NCBI GenBank assembly: GCA_035644935.1
Contig: DASQNO010000121.1
Span: 1 to 8,756, forward strand
DNA: 8,756 nucleotides
Reading direction: 5' to 3'
DNA from: CADCVW01 sp035644935
GTDB taxonomy: Bacteria > Pseudomonadota > Alphaproteobacteria > Sphingomonadales > Sphingomonadaceae
Below the pieces are notes generated by a model, which ran no database searches, was not told the DNA's origin, and saw nothing but the letters and a program-made list of their open reading frames with translations. A program made the translations under genes and the position numbers. The first letter of the stretch is position 1, and each line of letters starts with the position of its first letter. This document shows positions 1 to 5,534 of the stretch, one piece after another.

Positions 1-42
1 GGTGGTGGCGGCCATGAGGCCGGCAATGATCAATTTACGCAT
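1..42 (-). CDS. N-terminus of an exported protein (partial, runs off the left edge)
   Basis: Only the first 14 codons are inside the window, reading MRKLIIAGLMAATT leftward from an ATG at 42. The short basic start followed by a hydrophobic, alanine-rich run is a typical Sec signal peptide beginning. A good ribosome binding site (GAGAGGAG, complement of 51-58) sits 8 bases upstream of the ATG, which supports the start. The 112 bases between this start and the next gene (43-154) would hold the promoter; I see no convincing -35/-10 pair there. Similar signal peptides occur on small RcnB-like exported proteins of sphingomonads, but 14 residues cannot settle the family. Confidence 0.7.
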   Translation of the reverse strand, partial: MRKLIIAGLMAATT

Positions 43-154
43 GAACAAAACTCCTCTCGCGGCGGGCTGAGGGGACGGATCGCCGCTTGAGAATGCTTTT
101 GCCGGAACGCGGCTTAACCGTGCGAGAATGAATTCGTCAGCTTCCCGAAAGCTG

Positions 155-376
155 TCAGATGATGCCGCCGCCCAGCATCAGCCGCAGCGCGCAGACGACC
201 AGCACGATGATGTTGAGGTTCCGGCCGGCGGTGGACTTGGACATAACGCCGAGGACTAGGCCGACGAGCGCGACGGGGATCAGCAGCCAGTTGGCCCAGC
301 CGAGCAGGGGAATGAACGCGACCAGCGCGCCCAGGAAGGCGACGATGCCGATGACGATGGATGCGATGTTGAACAT
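155..376 (-). CDS. Small multi-span membrane protein, 73 aa, function unknown
   Basis: The protein has three hydrophobic stretches (about residues 4-24, 29-46 and 55-72) separated by short polar turns (GWANW near 26-30 and SKSTAGRNLN near 46-55), so it should be an inner-membrane protein with two or three spans and no soluble domain. I do not recognise a named family; no catalytic motif is visible. The frame stays open upstream to 517, but that extension is a run of arginines encoded by palindromic intergenic DNA, so the ATG at 376 is the sensible start even though the Shine-Dalgarno signal before it is poor. An operator-like dyad with a -10-like hexamer lies 44 bases upstream (420-441). A 6-base hairpin directly after the stop (138-154) has no T-run. 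I infer a real gene from the consistent membrane topology and the abrupt change in composition at this ATG. Confidence 0.72.
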   Translation of the reverse strand: MFNIASIVIGIVAFLGALVAFIPLLGWANWLLIPVALVGLVLGVMSKSTAGRNLNIIVLVVCALRLMLGGGII

Positions 377-419
377 GGCGGGGAGTATGACGCGGGCGGG
401 GCGGCGCTTCAAGTGAAAA

Positions 420-441
420 CTGTATTGCGTGGATAATACAG
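420..441 (-). promoter_or_regulatory. Operator-like dyad overlapping a possible -10 box
   Basis: CTGTATT (420-426) and AATACAG (435-441) form perfect 7-base inverted arms around an 8-base spacer. Read leftward, the right arm contains TATTAT (438-433), a plausible -10 hexamer, about 57 bases before the start of the small membrane protein gene. No good -35 hexamer is present 17 bases upstream. AT-rich arms stand out in this GC-rich setting. A dimeric repressor site over a promoter is the natural reading; the regulator is unknown. Confidence 0.4.
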
Positions 442-448
442 CGATATC

Positions 449-515
449 GCGGGGCCTTCGACGCCGCCTGCGGCGCCGCTCAGGATGAACTGCTGCTGCG
501 CAGCAGCGCACCGAC
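449..515. repeat. Cluster of small palindromes, REP-like remnant
   Basis: This non-coding stretch contains CGCCGC/GCGGCG arms (462-467 and 470-475) and a perfect 16-base palindrome GCTGCTGCGCAGCAGC (492-507). They lie on either side of a segment reading CTCAGGATGAAC. The combination of CCTTCGAC (454-461) with CTCAGGATGAAC recalls a widespread short intergenic repeat of alphaproteobacteria, here disrupted by an insertion of GC-rich palindromic sequence. It may act as an mRNA-stabilising or terminating structure. The assignment to a repeat family is from memory of similar sequences. Confidence 0.4.
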
Positions 516-550
516 AAACTTCGAAGCTATCGGCGACCCCGGGGCTGAAT

Positions 551-688
551 TGTCCTCCCCTCGCTTTCGAGGGGAGGGGGACCCGCGAAGCTGGTGGAGG
601 GGCTTCTTGTCGGTGAACTGGAAGAAAGCCCCTCCACCATCCCGCTGCACGTGATGGTCCCCCTCCCCTGCAAAAGCAGGGGAGGACA
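551..688. repeat. 138-base nested inverted repeat, MITE-like or REP-pair element
   Basis: Three perfect sets of inverted arms are nested. They are 551-561 with 678-688 (TGTCCTCCCCT, 11 bases), 571-583 with 656-668 (GGGGAGGGGGACC, 13 bases), and 593-605 with 626-638 (GGTGGAGGGGCTT, 13 bases) around a 20-base loop. Each end also carries its own small hairpin: CTCCCCTC/GAGGGGAG around 555-576 and CCCCTGC/GCAGGGG around 665-682. The whole unit could fold into one long hairpin in RNA or form a cruciform. It lies between the dioxygenase gene and the small membrane protein gene, both leftward, so it is probably transcribed or ends transcription. Its layout (terminal mini-hairpin, G-rich run, CTTCTT-type inner end) resembles the repeats around the DUF559 gene at 5480-5969. 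It has no coding capacity. Confidence 0.8.
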
Positions 689-731
689 GGAAGGCTCCGC
701 TTCCGGGCGGTAGATCAGGCCGGCTAGATTC

Positions 732-1439
732 TTAAGGAAAGCTGGTCCGGCCCGGGTCGTCCGGGTCGAACCACACGCCCCAGGGGCGTTCGCGGAACCA
801 TTTGGTAATGATGTACTTGGTGCCCGCCTCCACCGGCATGCCCTGGTGCTTGGACAGCGGGTTGGGCTCGCCGTTGGCGTCCATGTTGTTCCAGGTGAGC
901 AAGGTGCCGGCGCGGGGGGCGACCTTGATGTTGATGTCGGGGAAATAGGTCGCGCCGCCGGCCTCGGGCTCGACGAGAAAGACCATCGCGGTCCAGCTGC
1001 GCTGCCCGCCGATCAGCTTCTGCTGAGGCCAATAGGCCTGGGTCGTGTGGAAATAATCCATGTGGCCCTTGAACTGCTGCCCGACGTCGTAGCGCTGGCC
1101 CTGGATCGTCTCGCCGAGCTTGGGATCGAGCCCGAGCAGCGCCGCGATGCGGCGGTCGATGCCGATCACGAACGGGTCGTGGGGATCAAGATTGCCCGAC
1201 CGGCTGGTGCGGTAGTCGGGGTCGGGGAATTCGCCGAGCACGGTGGACGGCTGCAGCGTGCGGTCGGAGCGCTGCACGAGATCGCGGCGCTCGGCTTCCG
1301 ACATGAAGTTCGGCACGACATAGATGTCGAGGCCGCGGGCGGGCAGTTTCTGCGCGCCGGGCGTCGCCTGAAGCTTGGCGTTGACCGTGCGCGCCTGGCC
1401 GATCAGTTCGATCTTGGTCTTGAGGTCCTGGTTGAGCAT
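732..1439 (-). CDS. Prolyl 4-hydroxylase-like 2-oxoglutarate/Fe(II) dioxygenase, 235 aa
   Basis: A cytoplasmic dioxygenase of the P4Hc superfamily, which couples oxidative decarboxylation of 2-oxoglutarate to hydroxylation, typically of a prolyl residue in a peptide or protein. The iron-binding set is visible: H126 and D128 (in GHMDYF) and distal H198 (SKHQGMPV), with K208 ten residues later as the expected 2-oxoglutarate carboxylate ligand. RTSRSGNL (78-85) and GGATYFPD (161-168) are further family hallmarks, and the domain runs to the end (TKYIITKWFRERPWG). No signal peptide is seen. The ATG at 1439 overlaps the TGA of the upstream protease gene by one base (TGATG), with AGGGG about 8 bases before it, so translation is probably coupled; a TTG one codon earlier is less likely. 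The substrate is unknown: a cellular protein or a small peptide are both possible. Confidence 0.88.
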   Translation of the reverse strand: MLNQDLKTKIELIGQARTVNAKLQATPGAQKLPARGLDIYVVPNFMSEAERRDLVQRSDRTLQPSTVLGEFPDPDYRTSRSGNLDPHDPFVIGIDRRIAALLGLDPKLGETIQGQRYDVGQQFKGHMDYFHTTQAYWPQQKLIGGQRSWTAMVFLVEPEAGGATYFPDINIKVAPRAGTLLTWNNMDANGEPNPLSKHQGMPVEAGTKYIITKWFRERPWGVWFDPDDPGRTSFP

Positions 1440-2746
1440 CAATCCGAACCCCTGGAAGCGCGGCCGGCGCCAAGGACGCGCAGCGCCGCCGTCATCGCGG
1501 GGTCGGCTCCTAGCGCATCACGGTCGGCCGATCCAAGGGCGATCTTCGGCGTGAAATCCTCGCGCGGGCGGCCATCGACGTGGAACAGCGCTTCATTCGC
1601 GAGGAAGAAGTTGACCGGAAGTTGCTCGCCGGCGGCGTTGAACAGGTTGCGGACGCCGCCGCCGCCGAGCAGGTCGGCGAGCGGCGATCCGATCGTTGTC
1701 GCGCCCAGCGCATCCATGCCGATCATCAGGCCTTCGCCCATGCTCCCCGTCCAGCGGCCGCCGAGCACGATCACGGGCTTGGCGTAGAACGGCGCCAGCG
1801 GCGCCACGTATTCGACTGCCTTACGCACGACGCCGTAGCGGCGTTGCTCGTACGGATAGACATGAACCTGGAACGGCCGCTCCCGATCAGTGAAATGGCC
1901 CATAATGCCGCGCGCGACCGAGCTGTTGCCCCCGCCGGGCGTCCCGCGGAGGTCGAGGATCAGTCCGGAACTGTCCGCGATCGAAGCGATGGCTGCGGTG
2001 AACTGCGCGATTACCTCGTTGCGCCCGAGCGAATCGTTCGGCCGGATCACGGCCACCTTGCCGATGCGGTCGACGGAGATCAGCGGAGCTCCAGGAGGTC
2101 GCCGCACGGAGGTATAGCCATCGGGCAAATCCATCGTCAGCAACGCGCCGTCGCGCCGAAGCGTGATTTGGCGCGGCTTGCCGAGCTTGCCGGTCAGCGC
2201 GACGTTGAGCCCGTACTCGCGCTGCCGGTCGGTGGGCCTGCCGAGCAGACCGTCGAAAGGCGCCAGCGCGGCCTGTGCGGCGGGCAGGCCCGAAATGGCG
2301 ACCACTTCCGAGCCGGGCCGAATGCCGCGGGCGTCGGCGACGCTGCCGGCGCGGACGTCCGCAAGGACGTAGCGCCCGGCCCGGTACACTGCCCACAAAT
2401 CGGAAGCCGATGGAACATAAGCGTAATCATCCGCGCAATCGGGTCCGACGTTGAAGTGCGGGTCGCCGAAAATGCGGGCGAACGGTTGAAGTACGTCGGC
2501 CAGTTGTTGCGCCGTGGTCGTCTTCAACGCCCGCTCCCGCGTGCGGGCAAGCGCGTCGGCAAGGCCTGGGCCGGCACGGTCGAGATAGGCATAGTCGAGC
2601 CGCAGCTGCTCCTCGAAGGAGCGCCATGCCTGTTCCGCGTCGTAGGCTGCCGCGGTGTCGGTGCAGGAGGCCTGCGCCAAGAGAGGCGCGGACGCGAACG
2701 CCGACGCAGCGAGACAAGCAAGCCCGAAAAAGCGTGCTTTGGTCAA
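1439..2746 (-). CDS. Exported S41-family (tail-specific/tricorn-like) serine peptidase, 435 aa
   Basis: Begins with a signal peptide (basic MTKAR, hydrophobic 6-24, AQA cleavage near 25-27), so it acts in the periplasm or outside. A helical N-terminal region with GDPH (94-97) matches the conserved histidine loop of S41 enzymes. A PDZ-like segment follows at about 121-158 (VRAGSVADARGIRPGSEV), then the core domain with LDLRGTPGG (264-272). The likely nucleophile is S335 in TGSMGEG, followed by E338. The catalytic lysine that follows the serine in C-terminal processing peptidases is not in the expected place, so a tricorn-like Ser/His arrangement is more likely. The gene lies 5 bases after the amidohydrolase stop and overlaps the dioxygenase start. 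The start must be TTG: the one at 2746 has AGGCGG about 10 bases upstream, while a TTG at 2755, overlapping the previous stop, is the alternative. Confidence 0.85.
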   Translation of the reverse strand: MTKARFFGLACLAASAFASAPLLAQASCTDTAAAYDAEQAWRSFEEQLRLDYAYLDRAGPGLADALARTRERALKTTTAQQLADVLQPFARIFGDPHFNVGPDCADDYAYVPSASDLWAVYRAGRYVLADVRAGSVADARGIRPGSEVVAISGLPAAQAALAPFDGLLGRPTDRQREYGLNVALTGKLGKPRQITLRRDGALLTMDLPDGYTSVRRPPGAPLISVDRIGKVAVIRPNDSLGRNEVIAQFTAAIASIADSSGLILDLRGTPGGGNSSVARGIMGHFTDRERPFQVHVYPYEQRRYGVVRKAVEYVAPLAPFYAKPVIVLGGRWTGSMGEGLMIGMDALGATTIGSPLADLLGGGGVRNLFNAAGEQLPVNFFLANEALFHVDGRPREDFTPKIALGSADRDALGADPAMTAALRVLGAGRASRGSD

Positions 2747-2751
2747 CGCGC

Positions 2752-4023
2752 TCAATCCGCCTCGCGGCCGCGGACCATCACCCAGTCGACCTTTTCCAGC
2801 GCGCGGACGTCGCGCAGGGGGTCGCCGGCGACGGCGATCATGTCGGCGGAGAAGCCGGGGGCGATGCGGCCGACCTCGTTCTGGAGGTCCATCAGCCTGG
2901 CCGCGCCGGTGGTGGCGCTGGCGATCGCCTCGGCGGGGGTCATGCCCGCGAGCTGGACCATGAGCGCGAACTCCTGCGCGTTGCGGCCATGTTCGTAGAC
3001 CGCCGAATCGGTGCCGAAGACGACGGGGACGCCGGCGGCGCGGGCGAGGCGCGCGGCCTTGCCGACCTCGCTCAGCGTTTGCCGGATCTTGGCCTCCACC
3101 GGCGCGGTGTAGATGCCCTTGCCCAGCCGCTCGCGGATGCCGGTGAAGGCCATCAGCGTTGGGACGAGGACGGAGCCGCTGGCCTTCATTGCGGCGATGG
3201 CGCGGGCGTCGGCGAAGGTGCCGTGGTCGATCGAGTCGACGCCGGCGCGCGCCGCCGCCTCGATCCCGCGCGCGCCGTGGGCATGGGCGGCGACCTTGAG
3301 GCCAAGGCCGTGCGCGGTGTCGACGATGCTCTTCATCTCCGCGTCGGTGAAATGCTGCCCGAGGCCGCGCGCCTGCTGGCTGAGCACGCCGCCGGTGGCG
3401 GTGATCTTGATGAGGTCCGCGCCGCGCTTGGCCGCCTCGCGGACGCGGGCGGCGCAGGCTTCGGCACCGGTGCAGGTGTTGCCCTCGTCCAGCGCGGCGT
3501 TGATCTCCGGGCGAAAGCCGGACGTGTCGCCGTGCCCGCCGACGATCGACAGCGCCGGGCCGGACGACTGGATGCGCGGGCCGTCGAACGCGCCTTCGGC
3601 GGCGCCGCGGCGCAGCGCAAAGCCGACCATGCGCGGGGAGCCGACGTCGCGCACGGTGGTGAACCCGGCCTTCAGCGTCGTGCGGGCGTTGCGGGCACCC
3701 ACGATCACCGAATATTCGGGCGTGGTCACCGCCTGGTCGCGGAAATCGTCGTCCGGGTCGCCCGACAGGTGGACGTGCGCGTCGATGAGGCCGGGAAGCA
3801 CGGTGCGCGACGACATGTCGATCAGGCGCGCGCCGGCGGGCGCGGGCTGCAGGCCGGACGCAACGGCGGTGATGCGGCCGTCGACGACGGTGATCGTGGA
3901 CGGGCCGGCGGCCGGGCGGGAGGCGTCGGTGATCAGCCGGCCGGCGTGGACGACCAGCGTTTCGGCGGAAGCGGCGGTGCCGAGCAGAAGCGCGGTGGCG
4001 GCGGCGAACAGTTTGCGGATCAT
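2752..4023 (-). CDS. Exported metal-dependent amidohydrolase, Xaa-Pro dipeptidase (prolidase)-like, 423 aa
   Basis: A TIM-barrel amidohydrolase with a Sec signal peptide (MIRKLFAAAT..., cleavage near ASA/E at 20-21). All binuclear-centre positions are visible: HVH at 83-85, K206 in LIKITATGGV (the carboxylated bridging lysine), H247/H249 in AAHAHG, H267 in DHGTF and D339 in GTDS. TVRDVGSP (123-130) and GGHGD (162-166) match the subgroup characterised as dipeptidases that release C-terminal Pro, Arg or Lys (the Caulobacter Cc2672 and Sgx9260-type enzymes), so a peptidase role is the best guess; the exact substrate cannot be read from sequence. The ATG at 4023 has GGGGGA 7 bases upstream and puts the signal peptide at the N-terminus. 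An in-frame ATG at 4083, overlapping the stop of the upstream iron-sulfur gene (TAATG), would add 20 residues and hints at re-initiation. Confidence 0.9.
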   Translation of the reverse strand: MIRKLFAAATALLLGTAASAETLVVHAGRLITDASRPAAGPSTITVVDGRITAVASGLQPAPAGARLIDMSSRTVLPGLIDAHVHLSGDPDDDFRDQAVTTPEYSVIVGARNARTTLKAGFTTVRDVGSPRMVGFALRRGAAEGAFDGPRIQSSGPALSIVGGHGDTSGFRPEINAALDEGNTCTGAEACAARVREAAKRGADLIKITATGGVLSQQARGLGQHFTDAEMKSIVDTAHGLGLKVAAHAHGARGIEAAARAGVDSIDHGTFADARAIAAMKASGSVLVPTLMAFTGIRERLGKGIYTAPVEAKIRQTLSEVGKAARLARAAGVPVVFGTDSAVYEHGRNAQEFALMVQLAGMTPAEAIASATTGAARLMDLQNEVGRIAPGFSADMIAVAGDPLRDVRALEKVDWVMVRGREAD

Positions 4024-4082
4024 GGATTTCCCCCAATCGGCGGGAGGATGCTGCGTCGGGGCACCGGTTGCAAGGCCCGACA

Positions 4083-4628
4083 TTATGGGCGGCGCACGTC
4101 CCGCAGCGCCGGCACTTCGCGCGCCGCGTCGGCGGAGTCGACCGCGGGCGGCGGGGCGCCCGCGACGGTTTGCGCGCCCGCCCGGATGCGCGCGGCGAGG
4201 CGGATGGCGGGGCGCAGACGCGGGTAGATGCCGCAGCGGCACAGGTTGGTGATCGCCGCGTCGATCTCCGCATCGGTCGGATTGGCGTTACGTTCGATCA
4301 ACGCGGCGGCGGCCATGATGATGCCGGGAATGCAGAAGCCGCATTGCGAGACGTTCAATTCGGCGAACGCCTGCTGCACCGGATGCGAGCGGTCGGGGGA
4401 GAGCGCCTCGATCGTGGTGACGAGACTGCCTTCGAGGCCGCCGATCGCGACCTGGCACGACCGCACGGCATTGCCGTCGACGTGCACCGTGCACGCGCCG
4501 CACTGCCCGGCGCCGCAGCCATATTTGGCGCCGGTGAGATTGGCCGCATCACGCAGCGCCCAGAGCAGCGGGGTGTCCGGCTCCAGCGAGAATTGGACGG
4601 CCTGTCCGTTGACGGTAAAGCGGCTCAC
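4083..4628 (-). CDS. (2Fe-2S)-binding subunit of a xanthine dehydrogenase-family oxidoreductase (IorA-like), 181 aa
   Basis: The small electron-transfer subunit of molybdenum hydroxylases such as isoquinoline 1-oxidoreductase. It has a plant-ferredoxin-like N-terminal domain with C38, C43, C46 and C58 (CGAGQCGAC...C) binding one cluster. The helical C-terminal domain has C96, C99, C130 and C132 (QCGFCIPG and NLCRCG) binding the second. The family usually ends near residue 150; about 30 Ala/Pro-rich residues extend it here. The molybdopterin catalytic subunit that normally follows (IorB/XdhB type) is absent: an amidohydrolase comes next after 59 bases. Its partner must be encoded elsewhere or lost. 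The GTG at 4628 gives the usual MSRFTVNGQ start; no strong ribosome binding site is seen. Only 23 bases separate it from the divergent crotonase gene. Confidence 0.9.
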   Translation of the reverse strand: MSRFTVNGQAVQFSLEPDTPLLWALRDAANLTGAKYGCGAGQCGACTVHVDGNAVRSCQVAIGGLEGSLVTTIEALSPDRSHPVQQAFAELNVSQCGFCIPGIIMAAAALIERNANPTDAEIDAAITNLCRCGIYPRLRPAIRLAARIRAGAQTVAGAPPPAVDSADAAREVPALRDVRRP

Positions 4629-4651
4629 CAACGTGCGGATAGGAGAGCGGG
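4629..4651. promoter_or_regulatory. 23-base divergent gap with the crotonase ribosome binding site
   Basis: This is all the DNA between the two divergent GTG starts. AGGAGAG at 4641-4647 is a good Shine-Dalgarno sequence for the rightward GTG at 4652. The gap is too short for two promoters, so promoters of one or both transcripts must lie inside the opposing coding sequence. Confidence 0.6.
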
Positions 4652-5467
4652 GTGGACGCCACAAGGATCGCCTGTCGGGTCGAGGGGGGCGTCGCGCACG
4701 TTGAGCTGGCGCGGCCGGGCAAGCGCAACGCCATGGACGGCGCGTTCTTCGCGGAATTGGGCGACATGTTTCGCCGGCTGTCGGTGAACCCCGCAGTGCG
4801 CGTGGTGGTGCTGTCCGCGCAGGGGCCGCTGTTCAGCGCCGGGCTCGACCTCGCCTGGGCGGCGGGCCAGTTCGTGCCGCAGTCGGACGCGGGACGCTGG
4901 GCGGAAAAGCAGCTGCGCGACATCGGCTGGCTGCAGGCGGCGATCAACGCCGTGGAGGAAGCGCGGCCGCCGGTTATCGCGGCGGTGCAGGGCGGATGTA
5001 TCGGCGCAGGCGTGGACCTGGTCAGCGCGTGCGATCTTCGTGTGGCGGCGGCGGACGCGTACTTCCGGATCGCGGAGGTGGACGTGGGGATCACCGCGGA
5101 CTTGGGCACGCTGCAGCGGCTGCCCCACCTGATCCCCGGCGGTGTGGTGCGCGAACTGGCGCTGACGGGGCGGCGAATGGACGCGGCGGAGGCGCTGCGC
5201 TGGGGACTGGTGACGCAGGTGGCTGCCGACCGAGAGGCGGCGATCGCGGCGGCGATGGCGCTGGCCAGAACGATCGCGGCCAAGTCGCCGATTGCCGTCG
5301 CGGGCACAAAGCGGGCGCTTAACTTCACGCGGGGGCGGAGCGTAGAGGAGGGTTTGCGCGACGTGGCGCAGTGGAACGCGGCGACGCTGATGAACGCCGA
5401 CCTGGCGGCGGCGATGGCGGCGGCGCGCAGCGCGGACGCGCCGGTGTTTGGCGATCTGGCGGAGTAG
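4652..5467 (+). CDS. Crotonase family, probable delta3,5-delta2,4-dienoyl-CoA isomerase, 271 aa
   Basis: A fatty-acid beta-oxidation accessory enzyme that moves double bases of 3,5-dienoyl-CoA intermediates from unsaturated fatty acids to the 2,4 position. The crotonase fold is clear: oxyanion-hole segments around SAGLDL (62-67) and QGGCIGAGVDL (113-123). It also carries the three acids diagnostic of dienoyl-CoA isomerase in the right spacing: D122, E142 (AEVDVG) and D150 (TADLGTLQRLP), equivalent to D176, E196 and D204 of the rat ECH1 enzyme. This sets it apart from enoyl-CoA hydratases, which use two glutamates. The C-terminal KSPIAVAGTK and WN...L segments are also ECH1-like. The GTG start is supported by AGGAGAG 4-5 bases upstream. 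No other beta-oxidation gene is in the window, so it is not part of a visible fad operon. The stop codon lies at the edge of the repeat element that follows. Confidence 0.93.
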   Translation: MDATRIACRVEGGVAHVELARPGKRNAMDGAFFAELGDMFRRLSVNPAVRVVVLSAQGPLFSAGLDLAWAAGQFVPQSDAGRWAEKQLRDIGWLQAAINAVEEARPPVIAAVQGGCIGAGVDLVSACDLRVAAADAYFRIAEVDVGITADLGTLQRLPHLIPGGVVRELALTGRRMDAAEALRWGLVTQVAADREAAIAAAMALARTIAAKSPIAVAGTKRALNFTRGRSVEEGLRDVAQWNAATLMNADLAAAMAAARSADAPVFGDLAE

Positions 5468-5479
5468 CTCCGTCTTTTG

Positions 5480-5528
5480 CTCCCCTCCAGCTCTTGCTGG
5501 AGGCGCTGGGGGTGGCTCTTCTTCTTGC
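5480..5528. repeat. Left inverted repeat of the DUF559 cassette
   Basis: The 49-base repeat starts with an internal hairpin: CCTCCAGC (5484-5491), loop TCTT, GCTGGAGG (5496-5503). It continues through GCTGGGGGTGGCTCTTC and ends TTCTTGC. Against the reverse complement of the right copy it differs by T/A in the hairpin loop, C/G just after the hairpin, and one missing C near the inner end. It fills most of the 67-base gap between the crotonase stop and the nuclease start. Confidence 0.88.
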
Positions 5529-5534
5529 TTGGGG

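Noticed and set aside
138..154. Hairpin CAGCTT/AAGCTG after the small membrane protein gene as a terminator
   Set aside because: Only 6 base pairs and no T-run in the leftward direction, so it is not reported as a terminator.
846..1787. A 313-codon open frame on the plus strand over the dioxygenase gene
   Set aside because: Antisense shadow with biased composition; the leftward frame carries the full iron and 2-oxoglutarate ligand set.
1580..2998. A 472-codon open frame on the plus strand across the protease gene
   Set aside because: Shadow of the S41 gene: no recognisable motif, no ribosome binding site, and a real gene on the opposite strand.
2626..4227. A 533-codon open frame on the plus strand across the amidohydrolase gene
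   Set aside because: Its product is low-complexity Arg/Gly/Ala/Asp-rich with no domain. It lies antisense to a gene with all catalytic motifs, as expected in GC-rich DNA.
2747..4273. Upstream extension of the protease frame through the amidohydrolase region
   Set aside because: The extension reads as Arg/Pro/His-rich nonsense in a frame shifted from the amidohydrolase; the real protease starts with its signal peptide at about 2746.
5448..5534. Longer start of the DUF559 gene overlapping the crotonase 3' end
   Set aside because: The extra residues are encoded by the left inverted repeat and are unlike any DUF559 N-terminus.
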